From contig JBDRMN010000033.1 in NCBI GenBank assembly GCA_043812055.1, forward strand, positions 1 to 16,828: a stretch of DNA of 16,828 nucleotides. The letters run 5' to 3'. This DNA is from JBDRMN01 sp043812055. Lineage in GTDB: Bacteria > Patescibacteriota > Gracilibacteria > JAHISY01. The first letter of the stretch is position 1. Each line of letters begins with the position of its first letter. The notes under the pieces were generated by a model. It was not told the origin of the DNA, made no database searches, and saw only the letters and a program-made list of their open reading frames with translations. The position numbers were made by a program, and so were the translations under genes. This document shows, piece after piece, positions 6,284-13,176 of this stretch.

Positions 6284-8448
6284 TAAAGTCCTTCCCGAGA
6301 GAGCCACTGCACGAAGCTCCAGATGCCGAGCTTGCTTGTGGCTTGGCGACTTTCGCGGAGATACCAAGTGGCCAGATTCGCCAAACGGTCACGCCGTAAA
6401 GCAATGCGGCCGAGATTGAAGCCCTGGACTTTGCGATCGACGACATAGGAATAAGTCGGAGTGTAAAGCATCACACCGGGGACTTCCTGACCGAGCACTT
6501 CCCGGAGATTGGCCAGGCGTTTACGGCGCTCACTGCTGTCGAAGCTGCTGCGGATCTGTTCGAGCCAGGCATTTACGGCACTGCTTTTGAGGTTGTTGAG
6601 GTTGCTGCCGTTTTCTCGGGCCTCGCCACTATGCCAGAAGGAATAGGTGTCAAGATTGTAGCCGAGATTTTGGCCGAAGAGGACGATGTCGTAGTCGCGT
6701 TTATTGAGGCGGAGCAGGAATTCGGCTTCAGGTAAACGTTCGATCGTGAGTTTTACGCCTCGCTCACTCCACTGACGGGCAACTTCTTCAGCTACGGGTA
6801 GGAATTCCTCGCGGTAGTCGGGGATCAGGAGTTTGAGGGCGAGGGGTTCACCATCTTTGTAACGTAGACGGAGTTGAGACTGCTCTTCTGCTTCCTCCTC
6901 GACGAACTCTTCCGGTTCAGCAGCTGTCTCTACTACTGCAGCGATTTCTGCTTGCTCCTGGAGACGCTCAGCCAACCACTGTTCGCGGGCAGCGGTATCC
7001 GCAGAGTAAAAGATTGTCAAGCGATCAAATTCGCCATTTTGATTTTCGATGATGTATTCACTCTCACCCGCCTGCAAAGTTCCCAGTGCCAGCGATGCTT
7101 TGTAACTCCAGTCCAGACTTCCCGCTTGGAATTTCTGGAGCTGATAACCGTTTACAACGACTTTCAACGATCCAGCCGGAGCACTGCCCTCGATGTAGAA
7201 ATCGGTTTCAGCCGTGGCAAGGAAGTTTTCCGTTGTTGGCAGGTTGATAAAGAGAGGAGAATCATTGGTTCTTGGTTCTTGGTTCTTGGTTCTTGGTTCT
7301 AAATCGGAGGAAGGAGTTGCTTCACTTTCTGGTGCTCTGGTGATTTCTGTGGTGGCTTCGCCGTCACGGTAGTGCCAGCCGGCATCGAAAAGAGCACCAT
7401 CAGCGCGGGCCGCATCGAATTCATACTTCCAATCCGCTGAGGCAATCTCGAGCAAGGGAGTGTCAATCACCTTGACGCGGCCACCATGGGCAGTGACGAC
7501 AGTTTCTTTGTTGATAGCCAGCTGCAGGCCGAGACGGAGTTTCTCATCGTGGAGCATCGGTCGCTCGGTATTGAAGAAGAGGGCGACGTACTGGGGCAGG
7601 GTGAAGTCGTGAAGAGCCAGGCGGGCATCGTTTTCAAAAGACTTTACATTTTTTTCAGTGAGATCCTTCGTACCCATGATCCCCTCCGTGTTTTTACTCA
7701 ACTGTTCGGCACTCTCAAAAACCCGAAAGACGACCGAATCAATGTAGGGTCGTTCGTGGAAAAATTTGGGAAAGGCCGAAAGTCGGATGGCGTTAGCTGC
7801 CACCGAATCGACCACGTAGGGTCCACAACCAACCGGGCTGAGGTTGAAATTGCTAGTGAGGAGTTCGGCTGGCGGGACGTCTTTCAGTAAGTGCTTCGGC
7901 AGGAGTCCGACCGTGGTGTTGTAGATGAAAAAGGCATATTTCTTTTGCAAGGTCATCGTAATCGTGCGCTGGTCGATTTTCGTGATCAAGACATCGAAGA
8001 AGTCAGCCGCCAGAGCGGGATTGGGGAAATTCTCAGCTTGAATGACATCACGAAAAGTGAAAATAACATCATCGGCAGTGACTGGAGCTCCGTCGTGCCA
8101 GTAGATGTTTTCTTTGAGTTTGAAAGTATAGGTGCGCTGATCGGGGGAGAGGGTGTGATCAGCGAGATCGTCGATGATGGAATTGCTGATCGGATCGAAT
8201 TTAGTGAGTCCACTGAAGACTAGGCTCGTGATATCCCGGTCGAGGCTGGTTTGGGCGAGAACGGGGTTGAGGAAACTGAACTCGCCCACAACTCCCTCGA
8301 CGAAAGTTCCACCGTTGGCCGGTACCGGTTCGCTATTCTCGATATAAAAACGGTTACCGACTTGGAAAGTCGCGATTAGAATCACCAAACTTAAAATTCC
8401 GACGATTATTTTTTCGGTGAGCGTACACGAAGAAATAAGCTTTAGCAT
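6283..8448 (-). CDS. Family 5 extracellular solute-binding protein with inserted Ig-like domain
   Basis: This 721-residue envelope protein is an OppA/DppA-type (SBP_bac_5) substrate-binding protein. It is anchored by an N-terminal hydrophobic helix (14-30) with no lipobox cysteine. GGTFVEGVVGEFSFLNP (46-62) and the WHDGAPVTADDVIFTFRDV stretch (117-135) are family signatures. The C-terminal lobe resumes at about 527 (LRYKDGEPLALKLL) and runs to VQGFNLGRIA (674-683). Between the lobes, near residue 400, is an Ig-like beta domain (398-483), then a Glu-rich, probably coiled linker (484-525). The family usually has about 500-600 residues, so this is an enlarged form. It likely captures peptides or oligomers, but no ABC permease or ATPase gene is in the window. 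A TTGGTTC heptamer array encodes residues 383-396. It lies 20 bases after secG and is probably co-transcribed with it. Confidence 0.88.
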   Translation of the reverse strand: MLKLISSCTLTEKIIVGILSLVILIATFQVGNRFYIENSEPVPANGGTFVEGVVGEFSFLNPVLAQTSLDRDITSLVFSGLTKFDPISNSIIDDLADHTLSPDQRTYTFKLKENIYWHDGAPVTADDVIFTFRDVIQAENFPNPALAADFFDVLITKIDQRTITMTLQKKYAFFIYNTTVGLLPKHLLKDVPPAELLTSNFNLSPVGCGPYVVDSVAANAIRLSAFPKFFHERPYIDSVVFRVFESAEQLSKNTEGIMGTKDLTEKNVKSFENDARLALHDFTLPQYVALFFNTERPMLHDEKLRLGLQLAINKETVVTAHGGRVKVIDTPLLEIASADWKYEFDAARADGALFDAGWHYRDGEATTEITRAPESEATPSSDLEPRTKNQEPRTNDSPLFINLPTTENFLATAETDFYIEGSAPAGSLKVVVNGYQLQKFQAGSLDWSYKASLALGTLQAGESEYIIENQNGEFDRLTIFYSADTAAREQWLAERLQEQAEIAAVVETAAEPEEFVEEEAEEQSQLRLRYKDGEPLALKLLIPDYREEFLPVAEEVARQWSERGVKLTIERLPEAEFLLRLNKRDYDIVLFGQNLGYNLDTYSFWHSGEARENGSNLNNLKSSAVNAWLEQIRSSFDSSERRKRLANLREVLGQEVPGVMLYTPTYSYVVDRKVQGFNLGRIALRRDRLANLATWYLRESRQATSKLGIWSFVQWLSREGL
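7265..7300 (-). repeat. Heptanucleotide repeat (TTGGTTC, 5 units) in frame in the solute-binding protein gene
   Basis: Five perfect TTGGTTC units on the plus strand, translated on the minus strand into EPRTKNQEPRT just before the Ig-like domain. The same heptamer occurs in ileS at 10948-10974 and gives the same peptide, TKNQEPRT. Confidence 0.9.
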
Positions 8449-8468
8449 TCAGTTAGTTTCAGTTTCAA

Positions 8469-8684
8469 TTAAACAAAAACATAAGCAATGGCGGCGCCGA
8501 AGAAGATAACGGCGAAGAAAACGGTCGAATTTGTGAGCAGCTTTTCGATTCCGCGCTTGCTGGAGTAGGCGTTCCCGCCCCCACCGAAAGTGGCCGAGAG
8601 CCCGGCGGATTTGTGCTGCAAGAGGATGGAAAGAACCAGTAGGCTTGAGGAAGCGATTTGGACGTAAAACAGTGTATTCTGCAT
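8469..8684 (-). CDS. secG: Preprotein translocase subunit SecG
   Basis: This 71-residue SecG has two membrane helices (about 5-23 and 53-70). Between them lies the characteristic cytoplasmic loop with LLQHKSAGLSATFGGG (21-36), matching the family's L-L-Q-x-x-K-G/S-x-G-L pattern and glycine-rich stretch. SecG assists SecYE during export through the inner membrane. The ATG is at 8682-8684. The next gene (solute-binding protein, an exported product) starts 20 bases after its stop, which suggests a shared transcript. The upstream gap holds an A+T-rich inverted repeat. Confidence 0.93.
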   Translation of the reverse strand: MQNTLFYVQIASSSLLVLSILLQHKSAGLSATFGGGGNAYSSKRGIEKLLTNSTVFFAVIFFGAAIAYVFV

Positions 8685-8704
8685 TTTAAGGATTAAGTGT
8701 TAAT

Positions 8705-8845
8705 GAATTTTCAATTTCTAATTTCTAATTTCTAAACGATTTCCAATGTTTCAATTTCCTAATTTTTCAAACTAACTTTGACTGTTTGGGAAATTGAGAA
8801 ATTAGTAAATTAAAAATTGTTTAGAAATTGAAAATTGAAAATTAT
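8705..8845. repeat. A+T-rich inverted repeat built of heptamers
   Basis: The left arm 8705-8737 (with three ATTTCTA units at 8714-8734) is largely complementary to the right arm 8819-8845 (with two ATTGAAA units at 8827-8840). Inner segments around 8750-8800 show partial complementarity too. It fills the 194-bp gap between the PF04020-type gene and secG and could act as a terminator or processing site. No gene is seen here. Confidence 0.6.
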
Positions 8846-8878
8846 AAATTTTTTAAACGGGCTTTAGCTGAAAGTTAT

Positions 8879-9295
8879 CTACCTCTTTTTAACTAACCAG
8901 TGGGTCAGGATATTGAAAAGGCCCAAGATAATAGCAGCATAGAGATAAGTTGGCCAGGAGGGGGAGCTTTCGACGAGCACATTCACATACTCGAGTTGGA
9001 GGGTATTGATGATCCAGACAAGGAGTCCGAAAACCACTCCATTCACTACGAACATAAAGAGTCCAGCCGTGAGGAAAGTGATTGGCATGGAAAGCAACTT
9101 CAGTAGCGGCTTTACGAAGGTATTGAGCAACCCCAGGGCGATACCGGCAATGACAAAAACCAGGATATTTGTTTCTGGTTCGGCGGGGCAGCTTCCCACT
9201 GCGTCGCTGACGAAGCAGAGATCCGTGAGGAAGTAATCCACGAGGTAAAGACCAACCGAGTTAGCAATGATGCTGAGAATCATTCTTCTAATCAT
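8879..9295 (-). CDS. PF04020-type small membrane protein (phage-holin-4-like superfamily)
   Basis: This 138-residue protein has four hydrophobic segments, near residues 5-24, 44-62, 70-98 and 115-132. The stretch GIALGLLNTFVKPLLKLLS (51-69) followed by MPITFLTAGLFMFVVNG (70-86) matches the hallmark G-x-x-N-x-x-V-K-P-L-L-x-x-L-x-x-P and L-T-x-G-L-F-x-x-V-x-N pattern of the widespread DUF360/PF04020 integral membrane family. Its function is unknown, and the phage-holin name attached to the superfamily need not imply lysis. The ATG is at 9293-9295. It lies 36 bases downstream of ileS and is probably on the same transcript. Confidence 0.85.
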   Translation of the reverse strand: MIRRMILSIIANSVGLYLVDYFLTDLCFVSDAVGSCPAEPETNILVFVIAGIALGLLNTFVKPLLKLLSMPITFLTAGLFMFVVNGVVFGLLVWIINTLQLEYVNVLVESSPSWPTYLYAAIILGLFNILTHWLVKKR

Positions 9296-9331
9296 TTTTG
9301 AGAGGTTAGCTGGATGATTTTACCGATTTTC

Positions 9332-12300
9332 TTATTTTTTGACAGCAATTTTGATCTGGCCGAGACTTTCTTCCGCATCTGGATCTTGGATCTTCTGGCT
9401 AACTTTTTCCGCGAGAGTTTCGGCGGCGATATATTTTTCATGGACCTTGAGAATCTCATCCGCACCTTCGAGCATGAGTTCAATCCGATCCGAGACGTCG
9501 TAATCCGCCTTTTTGCGGAGTTCCTGAATCACCCTGACGAGATCACGGGCCTGGCCTTCGAGCTTGAGTTCGGGAGTTAACTTCGTGTCCAGGGCTACGA
9601 CAATACCCGCATCACTTTCGACGGCTTTGCCTTCTTTGCCACGGAAGCCTACTGAGACCCCTGCTCCGATTAAAAGCTCGTCGCCAACTCTTACGCCCTC
9701 TTTGGTGATTTCAAATTGGCCCGCTTTCGTGAGTTTGATGATTTCCTGAACTTTGCTGCCGAGACGAGGGCCGAGGGTACGAGCATTCACTTCAACGATT
9801 TGTTCGGCGATGTCTTCGGGCGCATTCGCCAACTCGATTTCCTTCACATTCAACTCTTCTTGAATAGTGCCCAGTTCCAGATTTTCTTTTTGAGGAAGAG
9901 CGATGGTTGCCTTACTCAATGGTTGGCGGACTTTAATCTTTTCTCGGGCGCGGATCGCCAGACCGAGAGAAATGATTTTGCGGGTAGTGCCAACCTCTGC
10001 CGAAAGCTTTTCATCAATTCTTTCTTCATCCACCTCTGGCCAATCGGCCAAATGAACACTCTTCTCTCCTGTTAAAACGCGGTAGATCTTTTCGGCGATG
10101 AAGGGGGCGACGGGAGCGAGGAGCTTGCTGACTGTTGTAAGCACATGCAGGAGAGTCGAGTAGGCCTCCTGCTTGTCTCCATCATTTTCACTTTTCCAAA
10201 AACGACGACGACTACGACGTACGTACCAATTGGTTAGCCCATCGAGGAAACCAGCAAGGGGTTTGACCGCTTCTTGAATTTTGTAGGCCTCGAGAGCATC
10301 CGTCATTGCTTTGATCAGTAGGCTTAGTTCGGAGAGAATCCAGGCGTCCAGCTTGTTTTTTGACGGTTGAGGCAATTCATGAATTGCCTTTACGTCATGA
10401 ATTGCCTTTACGTCATGAATCGCCTTTACAGGTTTCCAGCCGTCGGCATTCGCGTAAGTCGTGAAGAAGTAAAAAGTATTCCACAGTGGGAGCAAGACGC
10501 TGCGCAAAGTTTCCTCCACGCCCCGCTCACTGAAGCGCAGATCTTCGGCGTGGACGACGGGAGAGTTCATCAGGTACAAGCGCATGGCGTCAGCGCCATA
10601 GGTGTCGAAGATTTTCTGCGGATCGGGAAAATTGCGTTTACTCTTACTCATCTTTTCCCCGTCTTCAGCGAGGACGAGACCGGTGCAGGTACAGTTGCGG
10701 AAGGCAGCTTTGCCGGAGATTGCGGTAGCGAGGACATGGAGCGTGTAGAACCAGCCCCGGGTTTGATCCTGGGCTTCGCCGATGAAGTCAGCGGGCAGCT
10801 TGGTTTTTTCTTTCTCAGCAAACTGGGCGTAGGGCATAGATCCAGACTCAAACCAGCAGTCGAGAACTTCGGGAATACGCTGCATTTTCCCACCACACTT
10901 ACAACTCCACGTTAATTTGTCGACGAAATGCTTATGTAGATCCTTAATGGTTCTTGGTTCTTGGTTCTTGGTTCGGTTTTTGTTTACCAGTTTTTCGAGT
11001 TCGGCACGTGAACCCACACACTTTGCTTCTCCACACTTTTCACATTTCCAGATCGGCAATGGAGTACCCCAGAAGCGGTTACGGGAGATGGCCCAGTCGC
11101 GAGCATTCTCGAGCCACTTGCCGAAACGGCCATCCCGGATATGGGCGGGGATCCAATTGATGTCCTGGTTAATTTTTACGAGCTGGTCCTTAATCTTCTC
11201 AACATTCACGAACCAACTGCTTGTCGCGTAATTCAAAAGCGGAGTGTCACAGCGCCAGCAGTGGGGATATTGATGCCTTTCCCTATCACTCTGAAAAATT
11301 TTGTCACCCAGTTTTTGCACGATTTCAATATCAAGTTTGTCAGGTTCATTTGGAATTTTTTCAAATCGAATTTTCTTATTTTTGAAATCTTTTGCAATTT
11401 TGGAGATCAAGCTTCCATCCATTTCCACGTGCTGAATTATGGGCAATCCCTTTTCTTTTGCGAGCTCGTAATCCTCTTCACCGAAAGCGGGAGCGATATG
11501 GACGATACCCGTGCCGTCCTCGGTGGAGACGAAATCGCCGGGGACAATGCGAAAACCATTCTTCGGTGGTTCTGGAACGGGCCGATTTACATCATCGGAA
11601 ATAGTGAGCCAATTGTACTTTTGAGGGGGGAGCTTTGCTTTCGCGGGATTTTGGCGGATGTAGTCGGAAATGCCGGCGTATTCTTCTTCGGAGTAGATGT
11701 ATTTTTTGTCGTAGCCTTTGCGCCAGAGTTTGAGGTAAGTGTCTCCTGTTTTTTCATCAACCTTACTCGTTAGCCCCTTGAGCACACCCTCCGTTAACCC
11801 CCCCGATATCTGGGGGGTTAACCCTGAGGGAAGTTGGGATTTGAGCTTCCACGATGAGTACCACTTTAGTTGCTGCAGAGCTTTTGGCAAACTGTCTCCA
11901 TCTGCCTCAATCTGAATTACCAGATGGACATGATCAGGCATCACCGCTAATTCGTAAATCCTGTAACCGTTTTTTTCGGCTGCCTTCCGAAACGTTTCGG
12001 CACAGGCTTTGCGTAGTTTTTCGTTGGTAAATATTTTCTTACCATTCTCTGTGTTAAAAGTAATGAAGTATGTTTCCGGAATAACCTCATGAGGATCTCG
12101 TTTGGCAAAGTAAGGAAAAAGCGGTTTGTAGGTTTTTCCAATTAAGTCTTTACCCTTAAAAGTTTCGATAATTTTTGCGCCATCATTACCAAAAAAATTG
12201 CTAACTAAATTTTTGGCAATGATAAAAAATTCGCTGTAATCAACTACATTTTCAGCGGTTTTTTCTCCGGGTTTTTTTTGGATTTCACCTTCTGTTTTTT

Positions 12301-13087
12301 GTCTCGCGACCTTTACATAATCAATATCTTCTCCAACTGCGAGCGCGACATTTCCCAATAAAGTCCACGGAGTCGTGGTCCAGGCGAGTAAATAAGTTTT
12401 ACCCTTATCGTTAACCCCGGAGATATCTCCGGGGTTAACGTCATTGTTTAGTTCGAACTTCGCCGTGGCGGAGATGTCGGTTATCTCCTTGTAGCCGAGA
12501 CCCACCTCGAAATTACTTAACGGTGTCTCACAACGAGGGCAGATGTGCATGGGCTTGAGGCCTTCGTAAATCAAGCCCTTACTCCAGAGCTGGCCCAGGA
12601 CCCACCAAACCGAGTCCATGAATTCCAGATCCATCGTTTTGTAGCTGTGTTCCACATCAATCCAGCGCCCCATGCGTTTGACCACCTTTTCCCATTCCGA
12701 GGCGTACTTCAACACGCTATCTCGCGAAGCCTCGTTGAACTTAGCGATGCCGTACTTTTCGATCTCAGCATGGCCGTGGAGCTTCAGTTCTTTCTCAACC
12801 AGATTCTCTACGGGTAGGCCGTGGCAATCCCAACCCCAGACGCGAGGAACTCGGTAGCCTTGCATGGTTTTGTAGCGGGGGATCAGGTCTTTCATCACGC
12901 CCTGGAGGATGTGGCCGTAATGGGGGAGGCCGGTGGCGAAGGGCGGACCGTCGAAAAATTTAAATTCACCCTTGGGTGAATCCTTTTCTAAACTTTTTTC
13001 AAAGATTTTTTCTTTCTGCCAATATTTCAAAACTTCTTCCTCAAGCTTGGAAAAAGATTGTTTCGGATTGGTCTTCGGGAAACTCAT
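9332..13087 (-). CDS. ileS: Isoleucyl-tRNA synthetase (type 2) with in-frame HUH-transposase domain and repeat insertions
   Basis: This 1251-residue class I synthetase charges tRNA-Ile with isoleucine. The HIGH-type motif is HYGH (56-59, in GLPHYGHIL) and KMSKS is at 812-816. GLPHYGH, the layout and the C-terminal extension indicate the eukaryote-like type 2 form, which usually has about 1040-1080 residues. Both halves of the CP1 editing domain are present: AWTTTPWTL (235-243) and GTGIVHIAPAFGEEDY (525-540). Cys pairs occur at 183/186, 610/613 and 682/685. The anticodon-binding domain spans about 905-1060. The extra length comes from insertions: residues 216-227 (palindrome), about 335-504 (HUH domain), about 703-713 (heptamers) and 887-904 (VKAIHD repeats). 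The ATG is at 13085-13087, eleven bases after a -10-like element. The synthetase should be functional, as all catalytic motifs remain. Confidence 0.95.
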   Translation of the reverse strand: MSFPKTNPKQSFSKLEEEVLKYWQKEKIFEKSLEKDSPKGEFKFFDGPPFATGLPHYGHILQGVMKDLIPRYKTMQGYRVPRVWGWDCHGLPVENLVEKELKLHGHAEIEKYGIAKFNEASRDSVLKYASEWEKVVKRMGRWIDVEHSYKTMDLEFMDSVWWVLGQLWSKGLIYEGLKPMHICPRCETPLSNFEVGLGYKEITDISATAKFELNNDVNPGDISGVNDKGKTYLLAWTTTPWTLLGNVALAVGEDIDYVKVARQKTEGEIQKKPGEKTAENVVDYSEFFIIAKNLVSNFFGNDGAKIIETFKGKDLIGKTYKPLFPYFAKRDPHEVIPETYFITFNTENGKKIFTNEKLRKACAETFRKAAEKNGYRIYELAVMPDHVHLVIQIEADGDSLPKALQQLKWYSSWKLKSQLPSGLTPQISGGLTEGVLKGLTSKVDEKTGDTYLKLWRKGYDKKYIYSEEEYAGISDYIRQNPAKAKLPPQKYNWLTISDDVNRPVPEPPKNGFRIVPGDFVSTEDGTGIVHIAPAFGEEDYELAKEKGLPIIQHVEMDGSLISKIAKDFKNKKIRFEKIPNEPDKLDIEIVQKLGDKIFQSDRERHQYPHCWRCDTPLLNYATSSWFVNVEKIKDQLVKINQDINWIPAHIRDGRFGKWLENARDWAISRNRFWGTPLPIWKCEKCGEAKCVGSRAELEKLVNKNRTKNQEPRTIKDLHKHFVDKLTWSCKCGGKMQRIPEVLDCWFESGSMPYAQFAEKEKTKLPADFIGEAQDQTRGWFYTLHVLATAISGKAAFRNCTCTGLVLAEDGEKMSKSKRNFPDPQKIFDTYGADAMRLYLMNSPVVHAEDLRFSERGVEETLRSVLLPLWNTFYFFTTYANADGWKPVKAIHDVKAIHDVKAIHELPQPSKNKLDAWILSELSLLIKAMTDALEAYKIQEAVKPLAGFLDGLTNWYVRRSRRRFWKSENDGDKQEAYSTLLHVLTTVSKLLAPVAPFIAEKIYRVLTGEKSVHLADWPEVDEERIDEKLSAEVGTTRKIISLGLAIRAREKIKVRQPLSKATIALPQKENLELGTIQEELNVKEIELANAPEDIAEQIVEVNARTLGPRLGSKVQEIIKLTKAGQFEITKEGVRVGDELLIGAGVSVGFRGKEGKAVESDAGIVVALDTKLTPELKLEGQARDLVRVIQELRKKADYDVSDRIELMLEGADEILKVHEKYIAAETLAEKVSQKIQDPDAEESLGQIKIAVKK
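10370..10430 (-). repeat. Palindrome plus 18-bp triple repeat inside ileS
   Basis: The half-site AGGCAATTCA and its exact reverse complement make a 20-bp palindrome at 10370-10389. Overlapping it are three 18-bp units (10378-10395, 10396-10413, 10414-10430) of the form CATGAATTGCCTTTACGT; the third has one T-to-C change. On the minus strand they encode VKAIHD three times (ileS residues 887-904), at the start of the anticodon-binding region. The palindrome is the same as at 905-926. Confidence 0.9.
10948..10974 (-). repeat. Heptanucleotide repeat (TTGGTTC) in frame in ileS
   Basis: Three full TTGGTTC units and a partial first unit, encoding RTKNQEPRT (about residues 705-713). They lie in the stretch between the Cys-rich GWYTP-side region and the second Cys pair at 729/731. 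The unit is identical to that in the solute-binding protein gene at 7265-7300. Confidence 0.9.
11576..12085 (-). mobile_element. HUH/Y1 transposase-like (RAYT/IS200-type) domain inserted in frame in IleRS
   Basis: This covers IleRS residues about 335-504. The segment opens with ETYFITFNTENGKKIF, typical of REP-associated Y1 transposases. It then has AVMPDHVHLVI with the metal-binding H386-x-H388, and SDYIRQNPAKAKL with the candidate catalytic tyrosine Y476. It closes with QKYNWLTI, the counterpart of the usual W-S-S-Y ending. The stand-alone RAYT of this window has the same landmarks (PNHIHLLL, VNYIHTNP). Both sides are IleRS editing-domain sequence (LIGKTYKPLFPYF before, NGFRIVPGDFVS after), so the domain is a clean in-frame insert with no stop, start or terminal repeats. 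Its middle is split by a palindrome (11793-11822). Whether it still acts on DNA is unknown. Confidence 0.85.
11793..11822. repeat. 30-bp near-palindrome (GTTAACCCC family) inside the HUH domain
   Basis: GTTAACCCCCC pairs with GGGGGGTTAAC around an 8-base centre containing GATATC. Flanking CCCTC and GAGGG extend the pairing. It encodes roughly SGLTPQISGGLT (IleRS residues 421-432), a segment that separates the H-x-H half from the tyrosine half of the transposase-like domain. It is a sister of the palindrome at 12409-12440. Confidence 0.85.
12409..12440. repeat. 32-bp perfect palindrome (GTTAACCCC family) inside ileS
   Basis: The half-site CGTTAACCCCGGAGAT is followed by its exact reverse complement. 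It encodes about residues 216-227 (VNPGDISGVN) between SATAKFEL and KGKTYLLAWTTTP, where ordinary IleRS has a short turn. The GATATC centre, GTTAAC ends and 30-bp core length are shared with 11793-11822. Confidence 0.92.
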
Positions 13088-13098
13088 AAACGCAGAAG

Positions 13099-13104
13099 AT
13101 TTTA
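13099..13104 (-). promoter_or_regulatory. -10-like element of ileS
   Basis: On the minus strand GC followed by TAAAAT ends 11 bases before the ileS ATG, which implies a leader of only a few bases. No convincing -35 is seen. The GCTAAAAT form recurs upstream of other genes here. Confidence 0.45.
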
Positions 13105-13119
13105 GCGCAAAAAAAGAGT

Positions 13120-13147
13120 TTGAGGATTTTTTGATTTCTACTAAAAT
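13120..13147 (+). promoter_or_regulatory. Promoter for the 100-residue gene at 13177
   Basis: TTGAGG (13120-13125) and TAAAAT (13142-13147) are separated by 16 bases. The predicted start is about 23 bases before the ATG. It overlaps the upstream region of the divergent ileS. Confidence 0.5.
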
Positions 13148-13176
13148 GGGTTCTTATTTTTTAATACCGCTTAACT

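Noticed and set aside
7486..8223. Plus-strand open frames (134 and 110 codons) opposite the solute-binding protein gene
   Set aside because: They are shadows of the SBP_bac_5 coding frame and have no promoter or motif of their own.
10370..10430. CRISPR-like array
   Set aside because: The 18-bp units are directly adjoining, with no spacers, and are translated in ileS. No cas gene is present.
11141..11773. 210-codon plus-strand open frame opposite ileS
   Set aside because: It is antisense to clearly conserved IleRS sequence, has phenylalanine-rich low-complexity translation and no recognisable domain. It is a shadow frame.
11576..12085. Insert in IleRS as an intein
   Set aside because: No intein splice-junction residues or Hedgehog/intein blocks are visible. 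The content matches an HUH/Y1 transposase domain instead, so it should remain in the mature protein.
11947..12141. Separate small minus-strand gene inside ileS
   Set aside because: It is in a different frame from IleRS and its translation is arginine/threonine-rich nonsense. The real HUH sequence is in the ileS frame.
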